Source: Rhizopus arrhizus (Eukaryota > Mucoromycota > Mucoromycetes > Mucorales > Rhizopodaceae). Taken from it: DNA of 64,000 nt. The stretch covers positions 682,001 to 746,000 of the forward strand of contig JAKZZE010000024.1 in NCBI GenBank assembly GCA_024220505.1, in the 5' to 3' direction. The notes below the pieces were generated by a model. The model searched no databases. It saw nothing but the letters and a program-made list of their open reading frames with translations, and had not been told where the DNA came from. Both the position numbers and the translations under genes were made by a program. The stretch's first letter is position 1. Each line of letters begins with the position of its first letter. Positions 1 to 13,111 of this stretch are shown here, piece by piece.

Positions 1-1408
1 AAAGTACATTCTATACCAATGATGAGGAACTGAATATGTGATCGTTATAAGCTGGGTATCTGAGTAAAACGAAAAAACATTAAATCCTATGTATGGCCGG
101 TAAATTCCCAAAGTCCATGATATGGAACTATGAAGCAAGAAGGCAGCTCGTGGCTGAAGCGAGCAGAGATTAATAGTGGATCTCTGAGAGTCTGATACAG
201 CAGTGTTTCAAAGATGTAATTCTGCTGTTTGAATCTCTTTATTTTGGTTGCATGGCAGTATTCGTCTCCGATCGAAGCAGTGATCACTAAGGACTAAAAA
301 ACAATACTCTGGTTGCATTCCTCATGATACTGAATGAAAAATAATGGCTATTGTCGTGACAGTATCAGTTCGTGATCATTAACTTCGAACGAGCAGGTCA
401 AATGAACATACAATTATCCTACATTATCAGAAATGTTGAAAGACGACGTCTCCTAAAGGTAAGGAGAAAGTCAATTTGGAAGACATTAGGTATTTTAAAG
501 GTAAGATACCTCTAGTAGCCGGAAGAATAATACCATTCGTCATGTTAAATAGGAATAAGAGTCATCTCAGAAGAAAGAAACCAGTGATATGATCATAATT
601 CAGTAGAAGGAAGTTGAAACTTGATTGTGCACATACCTTTGAGAATCTAAAAATTTTATGTTGTACTATGCATCACTTTTGTCTGAGATTATTTGGAATA
701 CAGGATATATTTTTACACTATACCCAAATTTCCGCTATGAATGTTGTTAGACAGAGTGATATTGTGAGTCCTCAAGCGAGAAGCATATCTCAATCATGAC
801 TACAGTTTCAAGTCCATGAAAAAAGGTATTTCTGCATTCTTTGATAAAAAGACATCTTTCATGAGCGAAATTACTACAGAAAGCGCTAGAACTACGTCAA
901 GACTTATAGTGACGTTTTAGATGAAAAGAAACTACTGAAGAAGACAAGAAATTACCAAAAACAAGGTAATTATCGAATAGGTATATTGGAAGTAGCAAAT
1001 AAGCTTTTTTTTTATTTGATTTTGTACTAAACTCTATAAGTTATAAACACGATGTTCCGCCTTTTTTTGGTTTAGAGAAAAGTGAATACCCAAAGTCTGA
1101 CCAATCATTAATGATGATGTTCTTTATTTAAAAGAGTAGTAGGGTTTATATAAAAAAATGCTAAGTTCAAATTCGAGGATAAATCAGTACAATACTGACT
1201 CAGTATAATTTGTTTACATAAAACGCAACATCTCTAATAAGACATTAATTGCGCTTCCGTGTAGGTTAGATGGAGGGATCAGTAAATTTATGTTCCAACG
1301 TATCAATGTTTCAGAATAATGTTTCAAAACAAGTTTACTGTATATACAGTTTTGTCTCACCAGAAAAAGAGCAAGCATTCTATTAAAATGGCTGAACTCA
1401 GACATTAG
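1..1408. other. No confident gene
   Basis: AT-rich sequence with only short, interrupted frames. Nothing between the left edge and the secreted-protein promoter shows a recognisable domain, a consistent exon chain or a structured RNA. The frames at 87-287 (minus) and 614-799 (plus) look like background or very old decayed coding sequence. Confidence 0.5.
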
Positions 1409-1415
1409 TATAAAA
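1409..1415 (+). promoter_or_regulatory. TATA box of the 1483 gene
   Basis: TATAAAA lies 74 bp upstream of the ATG at 1483. A similar TATAAAAA-to-ATG distance is seen at the secreted-protein gene at 38800, so this is a plausible core promoter. Confidence 0.5.
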
Positions 1416-1482
1416 AGAAGGCTATGATTTTCTTCGGTAAAAGAGGATATCAGCTTTAATTTACTAATCGATCAAAACCATA

Positions 1483-1902
1483 ATGAGAAACGTGGCTTTA
1501 TTGATGTTTGTTATGTTTAACTTTTATGTCATGGAGGCATATGCTCGTTTTTGCTGTACTATGTTTTGGGCCGACAGAGGAAGCATTCTCAAAGGTACCA
1601 AAGACGTAGCCGAAATCTGGATCCAAACGGATGGTAGAGAACACAGTTGCAAGTATGCTATTGTAGTAAATGCTGATTTTAAAACCACTGGTGATTGTAC
1701 CTTTAACGGATCAAACAATTTGGTTTCTGCTAACATTGGCTTGAATGGTCAAAAATACACCGTTAACTGGACAAGAAGTAAGGACACTTGCGGTGCTCAT
1801 AACTGGTCCGTCAAATCCACTGATTGGTCTAATGGTCTATTTGAACTTATGGATTCATCCAGATCATGGTCAAACTGTGCCCCTGCTTGGGCTGGATTTT
1901 AA
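1483..1902 (+). CDS. Small secreted cysteine-rich protein, unknown function
   Basis: Single-exon frame of 139 residues. Residues 1-21 form a typical signal peptide (short basic start MRN, hydrophobic core, ending AYA before RFCC). The mature part is about 118 residues with cysteines in the opening RFCC pair and later CKY, DCTF, DTCG and NCAP contexts, plus several N-x-S/T sites and many Trp residues. It is therefore probably secreted to the wall or medium with internal disulphides. I do not recognise the family. A TATA box lies 74 bp upstream. It stands alone, with no coding neighbour for about 1.4 kb upstream or, apart from LINE debris, downstream. Size and composition would suit an effector-like or antimicrobial protein, but that is only inference. 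Confidence 0.7.
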   Translation: MRNVALLMFVMFNFYVMEAYARFCCTMFWADRGSILKGTKDVAEIWIQTDGREHSCKYAIVVNADFKTTGDCTFNGSNNLVSANIGLNGQKYTVNWTRSKDTCGAHNWSVKSTDWSNGLFELMDSSRSWSNCAPAWAGF

Positions 1903-2699
1903 GATCAAGCAATTCTTTTCGACCATCACTTGTAATTCATTTAATAAATACCATTTGTTGCTATCAGGTCTATCTTTTTAAGATTCTTATAAAATAACTA
2001 TCAGTACCTACACTATTAATTTGATACTCATAAATTTCACTTCGTATTCATACAACTACGAGTGAATATCATATTATACAAAGTATGTGGTATGTGAAGT
2101 ATATTTTAGTTTATATTGATTATGCTGCCATAAATTAAATATCGTGATAACAAGCAGGAAAACAAGAATATACTTTTTGTCACTGGCAGCTTTTTATATT
2201 TGTTATATACATTTTTTTTCTTTATAAAGCTAATAAAAAATAAGTATTTAGAGTGGTTTATATGGAATAAGATCGTGCTTTTGATGTTTCAAATCGGTTG
2301 GTGGCTGAACTATTCGGCAGAGAAATCATGAGAAAAGAAGGATACTCCTGAAGTTTTCGGCAATGTTACAGCTGAAGACTGCCAAGTGATTTATATTAAA
2401 TATATATACTAGGTGAGTTAACATTAATCTACATGCAACAAGAATAAACATGATAAATCACCAAAGTTTAACAAGCCACTCTATGTCATTCTTTTTACCT
2501 TGAAATAATCTTGGGCTTTGGCTGAATTATCTCTTTATTTATTTGACCTCCTTTATTATGAAAATAAAGCCTAGATACTATGATAATCATTTATCAAACT
2601 TACAACTGTACTTTTTTTTTGGGAACTGTTTTTTTATGAATAAATATTTTAATGTTTATTAAAACTTATCAATGAGTATAATGACTAAAAATAATGCAA

Positions 2700-2990
2700 G
2701 TGTATTAAATAGTGAACATCATCCTCCATGACATCGACTACCTATACCAAGGAAAAGTTCCGCCTTCACCGCCACCTCACCTTGGCCAAAAAACTTCTTG
2801 CTCGGCTTCCCATTTTTTCTCGTTAGAGTCTCTTATATTTTTCAAAATTTCGTCATTTACAATCATATTTTCTCTTGACCCCATAAGGACTTTTAGCTCC
2901 TACTTATTTTTCGGTCTGACCAGGACGAAAACGATGAAAACTAAAGCACTATGCGTCCATTTGGGCTTTAATTTTATTTGTAAATAAAGT
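2700..2990 (+). mobile_element. LINE 3'-end fragment (extreme C-terminus and 3' UTR)
   Basis: The plus frame reads ILHDIDYLYQGKVPPSPPP, which matches the typical end of the Mucorales LINE reverse transcriptase (a WPxICxILHELDYLHHDKLPPPPPP-like ending). A pyrimidine-rich tail follows, similar to the 3' UTR of the better-preserved copy at 30443-30906. No RT domain is left. It is a strongly truncated, mutated copy. Confidence 0.6.
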
Positions 2991-3088
2991 AAATGTTTAA
3001 ACATAATATTCAGCGACTTTTCACAAAAATACAAAAGATATTAACATAAGGAATTGTAAGCAGATATATGAAGCTTACAAGGTGCTTC

Positions 3089-3091
<3 letters not shown>

Positions 3092-3122
<31 letters not shown>
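3092..3122 (+). repeat. poly(T) tract, 31 nt
   Basis: Uninterrupted run of T. It may be the remnant of a retroelement tail or simple slippage. Confidence 0.9.
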
Positions 3123-3124
<2 letters not shown>

Positions 3125-5616
3125 CTGGGGTAACTAGTTTTGTTGACCGTTCTACAGCTATGACACTCAGGCCAAAGTAAAACTTGATTGGGTCACCATT
3201 TTGAGAGAAATTAAATTTTGAAAAATCAAATTGAATTGTAAATGTTTCTCAAAAGTAATTCATTCAAATCTTTTTAGACTATTTCGATTTACTGTAGTAT
3301 ATTTTTAAAAAAAATGTCTTTATTATCGATTGTCACAATGTGCTAGAAAGTCCATCAACATCATATTGATCGCAAATCTTAAATATCTATGAGTGTAATT
3401 GAATGATATTTGGTTCACCATTAAAGAGTTCGGGAAATAGCGTATTATAAGACAAAGGTGGATAGCAATAATAACAGAGAGCCATAAGTAAGCATAAAAT
3501 GTCACTTTGCTTACTCTAATGCTTGAGAAATGTCATTGGTAGAGTTATTTGTCATAGTTTGCCATGGTTGAAGAGGTTTGCAATTCAGCCAAAATAATGC
3601 GTAGAGCTAGACAGAAAAAAATTTATACGTTACCCACTCCTGAAATAAAAGCAAAAAAGGATATGAAAAGTATGAACTCGAATACCTAAAAAACAACATT
3701 GAACCTTGGGACATGTCCAATGGTTGGTTGTGTAAAGTAGAGCCAAAAGGAACACTATCGTCTTCGGCATGAGATGCTGATCAAGCTACAAGGATTCAGT
3801 CTGACCAGAAGCATATGCTATACCAATTTCCCAAAAATATATGTTTTCCTATTGTCTTGCTGTCTTCATACCCAACATCAAGTCAGTTCAAGATGGTCAA
3901 ATGAAGATAAACAAGAATACCGTTTAGGGGAACCTGCACTAAAAAATAAGGGTTTACTTCTAAAATCTCCGATTCCAAATAAAACGCGTAATATGCAAAA
4001 GGCAAATTGATAAACAATCTAAATTAAACATCTTCCCTGTTTCTTTTTAACATAAAGCATGAGTTATTACGATTATCAATATTCTTATAGTGGCAAAGAA
4101 AAATACTTGCTATATTTTAGTCAAAACTCTCTCATATTTTGGAAATATCGTAAATTTGAACACCAGTTCCAAGCCTTGCTAGCTCCTCTGTTGTCGTATT
4201 TCTCTTATTAAATACTTAAACGTCGTATTAGGTTAGTCAAATTTCCATGTTATATAATTTAAAGCTATCTCTATATAACACGTAGTGTTATATAATCATC
4301 AGTACACACAAACAACTTTAGTAATTCACATTGTGCAACTTCGGTTCTTCAATTACATATTATATTTTTGGATGATATTGCACGCTTAAAACATCGCCTT
4401 TTATGTAATTTTGTGTCACAAATTTCTTCCTTTTTTGAAAAATATCGAGAAAACAATAAATAATATTATCGATTGATCAGAAGCATATCAGAACGCCTAG
4501 AAAGAAGATGCATATTATGAACAATTAGCAATACAGTTTAGACTATTTTACTGTATAAAATAATAATGAATATCATTTACTAATCACTTGAATTTTTTCA
4601 AATTTTTTCATAGATTCCAAGGACTTTTTTTTTATCTTTCAAAGATAGGGTAATGTGTGAGATTAAAAATGCATCAAAAAGCTATAAAAAGTTGACCAAA
4701 AAACTTAAAAAAAAAATAAAACATATAAAGAAAAGAAAAGGAGGGATAGTCCACAGGGATCTTCCTGTGATAGCAAATAAAAACATCCTCTCTACATATT
4801 ATTTTTATAGTATTCTACAGATTTTGATGGTGGTAAGCAAGAGAGAGGGATAGTGTTATTTTTTGTTAAAATTGAGCTAACTGGGTCAAAAATGAAAATA
4901 TATCTGCAAACTATGTAAGTATAGTGAATCTTTTGAAGAGAATCATTGGAGTATAATTATAGTCAAGATCGATGTTGTTATTTAAAATGCCAGAGCTTGT
5001 ATACTCATTATTAGATGAAATACTCTATTCATTGTTGTCGAAGTATATAATAAGTTGTGTGCATCTATGGAGGCTCAAGGAAAATAAGAGCTTATACGTG
5101 TAAATTAACCCTGCTTAATCTGCTTTTGACACTTATATTTTCATGTGTGCTTAATCAGTAATAAATAGTCTCTAAATTGAGTTTTTACAACTTGAAATCT
5201 TACTTTTCCTATTAAATTACTCACTGGGTCACCTTATATTGAAGCAATGAACAATCCTTAGATTTTTTTTTCACTTAATTAACTCATTAGCACTAAGCTT
5301 TGAATTATATTTATTATAAAATCTATATAATGTTTTAGTAATACAGTAGTAACCATTGCAAATGTTAAACATAGGAATGAATACGTCTAATTTATGAAGC
5401 TCATATATTTTTCCAAAACACCTACAATTAATCAAAATTTCATCTAGCCATCAGATTAGCATTGTTATTTTATAAGGAAAAGGGGAGACTCTTCCCCTTA
5501 AAAAAATTATATTTGCTCCTAGTACACTGTATATTCTGTTTGAAAGGTAGAGCGGTAATAGCATTTTGCAAATACTGTCATGTTCTAGTATGACAAATGG
5601 GAATTGTCTGAGTAGA
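3123..5616. other. No confident gene
   Basis: AT-rich with scattered short frames. A possible zinc-finger-like stretch near 3.70-3.78 kb (C-x4-C spacing with a following H-x4-H) is broken by a stop and has no supporting context. Nothing else is recognisable. Confidence 0.5.
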
Positions 5617-8412
5617 AAGGAAGAAGCAGCAATTGATTTAGCTGATGACAACAGTCTGAGATTATGAGAAATCTATAGCAATGTTGTCTCTAGACTACTA
5701 AATAAATTTTTCTTTTAAAAATACAAGAACAATCCTGAGATGTTGAATGAGAAAAAACTTAAATAAAGTGTATATATATGAAAATGACACTTTACTAAAC
5801 TCGGATACTAGTAAGCAAAAATAAATAAATATCCTCTATGTGATTGCTCAAAAGGAAGAGGAAGTATTTAAAAAGATCCTCCCTATAGTCCACTTCGTTC
5901 GCTTTTAATTTCAGGTACATAAAGGCACTATACCAATTGATTGGATATTATTAATGCTGAGTTGAATATGACGAGAAAAAATACAAGCGTGAAACCAGGA
6001 AAATCTTTATATATTATACACTATTTTTTAATAGAAGCTTCTATTTATTTTACTTTGTAAGTTATTTCAAAGAATTTTTCAATTATTTATGGTACTCTTC
6101 AGGATTATTATAAGCTAAAAAAATACTAAAAAAAATATTTGAAAGCGAACAAGCAAGAATAACACAACATATACTTCTTTAGAAAGGATAACAAGTAACT
6201 TATGCTGAATTATATATGCTCAGACATCGTTGCAAAGCTCTTTTAGTTTTTAACCACGACTGTGGCTTTTGCTGAATATGATTGTTACGCAATATTTTCG
6301 AAACAGTTTGCAGATTTAAACTAAATTTTCATTTAGCACTTGGAACTTGATTCACTCCCTCTCTCAAAATCATTTTGCTCAAAAATTTGAATTTAAGTGT
6401 TCACCTTATAAAATTGTTTCTGGAATTGCCTTCTTCTCATTTTTCAAAGCATTTAATTAAACAATAGCCTTTTTTTATTTATTTATTTTAAAAGATCCAA
6501 AAAAAAAAAAAACTATAAAGTATTTCATTTACTCTTGACAGTTAGAACTCTTCGCTCTTTATATATATATATATATATAGATGATAAGCCTTACTCCGTT
6601 AATAAATTGTCTGAATTTAGTGCATATCGTCTAATTGTAGGCTTCATGCTAGACTAGAAATCTTCAATAGAATTTTAAACGGGAGGTACAATGGAAGGAA
6701 TATGCAATTATAATCTCTTTCAATTACATACTTCATAGAGAAAGATATATGAATGGGGGTATTGTCCCTTACTAAATAATGTTCCTTCATTTCATGTTTA
6801 CCCAGAAATTTTTTATACTGTAAATGAACATTATCATCAGTGCGAATTAATATTAAATCCGTTCGTGATCACTCATTATTTATCCTAAATAGGAAGCATA
6901 ATCAATTGTATTTTGAAGAGTAGCCATCTTGTAAAAAATTTTCTTGACCAGCACGAGATAAAATAATTTTCTTAGGTTGGCTTATTTTGTCATTGGTATT
7001 TTTTTTATAGCATCTTTTCCTTTGTAATTGCATTATATGATATCTTTCTAGGTTTCTCTTTTTTTATCTGCTACACTGTGGGGATTTTCTATAATGAATG
7101 ACCTGCGGTGCTAGATTAAATGCTATTGAAATAAATGACATTTACTACTTTCTTGGCAAAGAAAATTCTATATTATTATCCTCATTAGTTCATTTTATCG
7201 TTATAGTATGGAAAAAATAAAATAAAATACCCTCCTTCCTCTCTTCCCTAACTTAGCAAGATGACAACAGTCGTTCAATGAATAAAACTGCCCTTATTTT
7301 CTGTATAGCAGAACAACTGGATGTAAGTCACTCTTTAAACATTATATGTTTTCTCTAAAGATACTTTCATTTTAATTTTGATTTGTTTCAATTCATTATA
7401 ACTATAACTATTATCCCTTGCCTTGTCAAAAAGATAGTTTCCTTCAAGAATATCACAATAAAGTAAAAAAAAATTCATAAGCAAATACTTTTTTTTATTA
7501 AATTATAGAAATTTGCTTCGTTTTTTCAGCATTTAATAAGCCTATAATAATAAAGTTAATTTTAAGTTTTGTAAAGTAAATAATTATGAAAGAAAGGAAT
7601 GAATTTCAGCTGTATACATCTGTCAGCACAAGACAATCGATTGGCTTTTCTTTAACCATAACGATGTCTCTATAACGATGACGACTCTTCCTATATTTTT
7701 TTGATGCGCGTCATTTTCATTCATGAATTCATTCCTTTCTTTCTCCCTTTCTCTCCTCACAAAAATTAAAAATACTTACCATGAAAATAATAGAAAACCA
7801 TTTACAAATGACAAACGAGAAATAATAAAGCTTAAAGTGCATGATATTTATAAGGCAATGAGAACCATTTGATACCCCGAACAGAATACTGCGGCTGTTT
7901 GTCTTATCAGTAATTGAAATTATAGAAACACATACAAAGATTTATCCTCGGAACGCCACAGTCTCACTAGAAAAACTAGGCTATACTGTTAACCATTTTA
8001 CAGCTGCGGCAATATGTTACACTACTACATGTGCTGATTGAAATTCTTCTTTTATATTGAAATTTACTTATAAAAAATTTCACTGTAAAGTAAGCAAATA
8101 AAATAGATACTTTACACAGATATTTGCTTAATCATACTAAATAATAGATGTTTTAAATTTCAAATTTATGAATCATCGAACAAGATCATGCTTCAAGGCT
8201 CTTGAAAAATTAAGTAAAGCGCAATATAAAAAAAAGAATTCTAGTCAGTTCATGGTGGTGTAACATCTTGCCGCAGTCGTAAAATATCTAACAACGTACG
8301 GTTAAATGAATTTTCATTTACAATAAAAGAATTTAATGAGGGAGTCGTGTTTTTAATGCATCCTAGAAATCCAAGTATAAGGGAATCAAAAAACATTATT
8401 GGGATTAGAACG

Positions 8413-8452
<40 letters not shown>
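8413..8452 (+). repeat. poly(A) tract, ~40 nt (mirrored at 13254-13294)
   Basis: Pure A run in the left arm. Its reverse-complement partner in the right arm is one base longer by my count. Confidence 0.9.
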
Positions 8453-8454
<2 letters not shown>

Positions 8455-8595
8455 AAAACTAAAATGAAAATAAATAAGGAAGGAAAGGCGTATAAGAGAT
8501 GGCAGTGTGAGTTCTGGGCAATCAATCTAAGAGTCGTTTTCTAGGAAAGAGAGGAGGCGAGGAAGGTAATTTTTGATGATGAAGGTGGTCAAGCT

Positions 8596-8982
8596 CAAAA
8601 TGGATTAGAAATATAGTAGCTCAGTGGAGAAATCAAGAGGAAACGGATCGAAAGGAGCGTAGTTTGTGAGTGGGCGATATGTTCAAAAGGGCAAGGGACC
8701 CTCGATAATAGTCGGCATCTATAAAATTTGATGCATGTCGAGACACTGAATGGCATGTTACTTGGAAGAGAGCAGTCAGGATGTTTGGGACAGGGCTTTG
8801 GTGAGTCACCAGACAGCCAATCAAGTCTCCAACCGACACATCTGCTGCGTTTAGAATAGGGCACGAGAAGCCAAAGTGTAGGATCTAATGGAAAAGAAGG
8901 ACGACAAGGAGAGAGCAGCTTAGAGTGAGGAACTGGTTGCCTTTGTAAAGATTGTCTTGCAGGAACCCACGTTTGACGACCT
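8596..8982 (-). mobile_element. LINE reverse-transcriptase C-terminal fragment (left-arm copy)
   Basis: The minus frame carries the C-terminal signature of Mucorales LINEs: RQTWVPA, DPTLWL, then SRCVGWRLDWL and KPCPKHP. These resemble the SRCxRWRLGWLPxGxxxPCPxHP motif also seen at 30.03-30.21 and 52.7-52.9 kb. It is cut at both ends and shifts frame beyond PCPFEH. The same fragment appears on the plus strand at 12725-13111. Confidence 0.7.
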
Positions 8983-9913
8983 TAAAGAAATGAGCACAGA
9001 GGACAGCATCTAATCGTGAACAACGCTGCCATAGTACTATTTTCGAAAGTCAGTATCATTGGGGTCGATCAAAATACTGTTTGATGTGAGGTGGCAGATG
9101 ATAAAGGAGTGTGTTATCCGAAAAGTTTAAGGAACATAGAAGGAATTATATAGCAATATTAAGCCTTTCCAGACATGTAAGAAGATTTTTTAATAAAGTT
9201 AGAGTTTAAAACTTCTAAACTGAGAAACATTTTATCGCCTAATTAAAAAAAACATGGTTTCTTTATTAGATAAAATATAATTATTATTTTGAGAAGTTAA
9301 ATGTAAGCGAGAAAAGGTTTATTTAGACATCTTCTTTATCGCAAGACTATAGTTACTTGCGCCCTTCTAAAAGGTATCTACCATAATAAGCTCGCCCTCC
9401 TCGCATATTCGACTTAACACTTCTAAACTTCCACAACAACTGTAAAATATGTGTAACGTGTTAATATCATAGTTGAAGTGAGTGGTGTTGAATGTATACA
9501 ACAATAGCAGATATAAATCAATCTTTATTAGTTTAATTTGATGCAAACTCATCCTCAGGCTTGGATAAGTCATCGTCTCCATCTCCGTATTTAAATCTCT
9601 TTTCATCACTATCTGAGAGTTAGTTTCATTAATTACAGAATAATAGAAGAGGTACAGTAAGAAGAAACATCTATTTTTGATATTTTTGTTTATTTTGTTT
9701 CAATGGGCAGCAATTTAGATTTCAAGTCTTGTATTATTATTTTTTTTCTGTATCATTATTAAATGACAAGTATTAGTAGGCTATGCATCAGGAAGGCTTT
9801 TATAAAATCGCAGTTTTTTATAAAAAAAAATATGGTTTACTATATATTGCATTATATCCAATGTCAATAAAACATTAAGATGCACGATTAGAGAGGCTAC
9901 AGAACTCGTTTAG

Positions 9914-10502
9914 TCAGATGAATCGTGCTTTTGTATAGAAGGCAGCAAACGCGGTAGAAGAGTACTTAGGATGGAAGGAGAACGTTATGACGAAAGAAAC
10001 ATAGTATCTACAGTCAAGTGAGGTGGTGATGGTGCTATGGTTTTTGGGATATTTTTGAATAGGAGGTTTCGGGCCTTTAGAAATGAGTGACACCGGTTCT
10101 GTAGACCAGGAAATATACATCAATATTTTGGCCAATAGGTTTCATCCTTGGTTTACAAATACCACGTTGCATCAGGAGAAGGATTTTATCTTCCAAGAGG
10201 ATGGAGCTTCCTGTCATACAGACGGTTATGCTCGATGGTGGAAGAAAGCCCACCAAATTAAGGGTTTTAAGCAGGCCAGTACTCAAAGCCCTGATTTGAA
10301 CCCGATTGAGCATGTTTGGAATGCTCTTGAAAGACAAATTGAGAGAAAAAGATTGCCCGTCAAAATCTTACAGTAATTTAAGGTGGCTCTACAAAAAGAG
10401 TGGGCAAGACTGGATGATGAGTTTTCCAACCGATTAGTTTAAAGCATGAAGAGGCGATATGAAGCAATTATTAAAGTTAAAATCGGCGCAACAGAATACT
10501 GA
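9914..10502 (+). pseudogene. Dead Tc1/mariner transposase (left-arm copy)
   Basis: The DDE domain of a Tc1-like transposase is recognisable: SDES (first acidic site) near 9914, then GGDGAMVFG (GGGSVMVWG-like), FQEDGASCHT (second Asp), and SPDLNPIEHVWNALE near the third acidic position. The end reads RRYEAIIKVK and stops at 10500-10502. It is broken by in-frame stops at 10019 (TGA), 10374 (TAA) and 10440 (TAA), and by a frameshift near 10066 just before the GPL motif. The N-terminal HTH region was not found. No activity is expected. An identical mirrored copy sits in the right arm. Confidence 0.88.
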
Positions 10503-10675
10503 AAATTATTTTATGAATATATTTTTAAAATAAGCACCTGAACATTTATTTTCTTAAAACTTGAAATTCCAAGTTTAGGTTCATATGTATTAATTGGTCT
10601 TGAACTTATATGCCATATTTTTTAAAATATTTGTTTCAATATTTTATCCAAAAATTTATTTGGTGTGATTGTAGT

Positions 10676-11030
10676 CAGGATAGGTTGGGAATTATCGCGT
10701 TTAGGCTTAGCAATCTTAGGAAGAGGAATGGAGGCGTTGTAAAATGATTAGGGGGTGCTTAGATGGGATGGGAGGATTACGAGAGAGGGAGGAAACTGTT
10801 GGCGATGTGGTGCATCCAGATGGATAAGGTGGGTGTCCGTGATTGACGGCTTCGGGGCAAGTTGCTTCCGTAAGAAAGCATTCTCTTGTTGTAACTTGCG
10901 TATCTCAGCATGAGCAGTAGCTAAGTCTGTCTGAAGTTGTTGGAGTTGCTTGCTGTTGTGATGCATAACGAGGACTTCTAGATAGGTCAAAAATGTATAG
11001 AAAGTGATGGAAAGGAGTATTTTATTTAAT
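10676..11030. other. Unique spacer of the palindrome
   Basis: 355 bp that separate the two arms and are not symmetrical. They contain most of a minus-strand ORF described separately. The spacer is large enough that this is not a perfect hairpin. Confidence 0.85.
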
Positions 11031-11041
11031 ACTACAATCAC
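10748..11041 (-). pseudogene. Possible LINE ORF1 N-terminal fragment
   Basis: A 97-codon open frame with a coiled-coil stretch (KQLQQLQTDLATAHAEIRKLQQENAFLRK) followed by a Pro/His-rich segment. Coiled coil plus Pro-rich linker is common in the first ORF of Mucorales LINEs, and LINE debris surrounds it, so an ORF1 remnant is the best guess. The first few codons fall inside the right arm. Other explanations, such as a chance frame, cannot be excluded. Confidence 0.35.
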
Positions 11042-11203
11042 ACCAAATAAATTTTTGGATAAAATATTGAAACAAATATTTTAAAAAATATGGCATATAA
11101 GTTCAAGACCAATTAATACATATGAACCTAAACTTGGAATTTCAAGTTTTAAGAAAATAAATGTTCAGGTGCTTATTTTAAAAATATATTCATAAAATAA
11201 TTT

Positions 11204-11792
11204 TCAGTATTCTGTTGCGCCGATTTTAACTTTAATAATTGCTTCATATCGCCTCTTCATGCTTTAAACTAATCGGTTGGAAAACTCATCATCCAGTCTT
11301 GCCCACTCTTTTTGTAGAGCCACCTTAAATTACTGTAAGATTTTGACGGGCAATCTTTTTCTCTCAATTTGTCTTTCAAGAGCATTCCAAACATGCTCAA
11401 TCGGGTTCAAATCAGGGCTTTGAGTACTGGCCTGCTTAAAACCCTTAATTTGGTGGGCTTTCTTCCACCATCGAGCATAACCGTCTGTATGACAGGAAGC
11501 TCCATCCTCTTGGAAGATAAAATCCTTCTCCTGATGCAACGTGGTATTTGTAAACCAAGGATGAAACCTATTGGCCAAAATATTGATGTATATTTCCTGG
11601 TCTACAGAACCGGTGTCACTCATTTCTAAAGGCCCGAAACCTCCTATTCAAAAATATCCCAAAAACCATAGCACCATCACCACCTCACTTGACTGTAGAT
11701 ACTATGTTTCTTTCGTCATAACGTTCTCCTTCCATCCTAAGTACTCTTCTACCGCGTTTGCTGCCTTCTATACAAAAGCACGATTCATCTGA
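11204..11792 (-). pseudogene. Dead Tc1/mariner transposase (right-arm copy)
   Basis: Mirror of 9914-10502, with the same DDE-domain motifs and the same disabling stops and frameshift. The shared lesions show that the transposase was already dead before the arm was duplicated, so the element did not create the palindrome by its own activity in this form. Confidence 0.88.
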
Positions 11793-12724
11793 CTAAACGA
11801 GTTCTGTAGCCTCTCTAATCGTGCATCTTAATGTTTTATTGACATTGGATATAATGCAATATATAGTAAACCATATTTTTTTTTATAAAAAACTGCGATT
11901 TTATAAAAGCCTTCCTGATGCATAGCCTACTAATACTTGTCATTTAATAATGATACAGAAAAAAAATAATAATACAAGACTTGAAATCTAAATTGCTGCC
12001 CATTGAAACAAAATAAACAAAAATATCAAAAATAGATGTTTCTTCTTACTGTACCTCTTCTATTATTCTGTAATTAATGAAACTAACTCTCAGATAGTGA
12101 TGAAAAGAGATTTAAATACGGAGATGGAGACGATGACTTATCCAAGCCTGAGGATGAGTTTGCATCAAATTAAACTAATAAAGATTGATTTATATCTGCT
12201 ATTGTTGTATACATTCAACACCACTCACTTCAACTATGATATTAACACGTTACACATATTTTACAGTTGTTGTGGAAGTTTAGAAGTGTTAAGTCGAATA
12301 TGCGAGGAGGGCGAGCTTATTATGGTAGATACCTTTTAGAAGGGCGCAAGTAACTATAGTCTTGCGATAAAGAAGATGTCTAAATAAACCTTTTCTCGCT
12401 TACATTTAACTTCTCAAAATAATAATTATATTTTATCTAATAAAGAAACCATGTTTTTTTTAATTAGGCGATAAAATGTTTCTCAGTTTAGAAGTTTTAA
12501 ACTCTAACTTTATTAAAAAATCTTCTTACATGTCTGGAAAGGCTTAATATTGCTATATAATTCCTTCTATGTTCCTTAAACTTTTCGGATAACACACTCC
12601 TTTATCATCTGCCACCTCACATCAAACAGTATTTTGATCGACCCCAATGATACTGACTTTCGAAAATAGTACTATGGCAGCGTTGTTCACGATTAGATGC
12701 TGTCCTCTGTGCTCATTTCTTTAA

Positions 12725-13111
12725 GGTCGTCAAACGTGGGTTCCTGCAAGACAATCTTTACAAAGGCAACCAGTTCCTCACTCTAAGCTGCTCTCTCCTT
12801 GTCGTCCTTCTTTTCCATTAGATCCTACACTTTGGCTTCTCGTGCCCTATTCTAAACGCAGCAGATGTGTCGGTTGGAGACTTGATTGGCTGTCTGGTGA
12901 CTCACCAAAGCCCTGTCCCAAACATCCTGACTGCTCTCTTCCAAGTAACATGCCATTCAGTGTCTCGACATGCATCAAATTTTATAGATGCCGACTATTA
13001 TCGAGGGTCCCTTGCCCTTTTGAACATATCGCCCACTCACAAACTACGCTCCTTTCGATCCGTTTCCTCTTGATTTCTCCACTGAGCTACTATATTTCTA
13101 ATCCATTTTGA
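12725..13111 (+). mobile_element. LINE reverse-transcriptase C-terminal fragment (right-arm copy)
   Basis: Mirror of 8596-8982. The plus frame runs from RQTWVPA through DPTLWL and SRCVGWRLDWL to KPCPKHP, then frameshifts. Same family as the fragments near 30.1 and 52.8 kb. Confidence 0.7.

Larger units (their letters stand above)
5617..10675 (+). repeat. Left arm of a ~5.06 kb inverted repeat
   Basis: The arm is the reverse complement of 11031-16094. Outer ends were matched base by base: identity runs to 5617 and 16094 and stops abruptly. Inner ends stop at 10675 and 11031. Five pairs of ORFs inside the arms give identical translations. The differences I could find are length changes in homopolymer or dinucleotide runs (for example about 40 versus 41 A/T near 8.43/13.27 kb, and one base in an A run near 6.81/14.90 kb). 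The arm contains LINE and Tc1 debris but no intact gene. Confidence 0.93.

Noticed and set aside
370..800. Faint likeness to Fanzor/TnpB-type protein (KGKIPLVAG...)
   Set aside because: No RuvC motif order, no zinc finger, many stops; similarity is too weak.
3700..3780. Possible C2H2/BED-like zinc finger (CPMVGCVK ... HYRLRH)
   Set aside because: In-frame stop within the motif and no supporting exons.
8250..8544. Frames across the poly(A) tract (poly-Phe minus, poly-Lys plus)
   Set aside because: Created by the homopolymer; no real protein features.
10077..10337. Minus-strand frame opposite the Tc1 transposase
   Set aside because: Antisense shadow of the DDE domain; the mirrored copy at 11369-11629 is the same.
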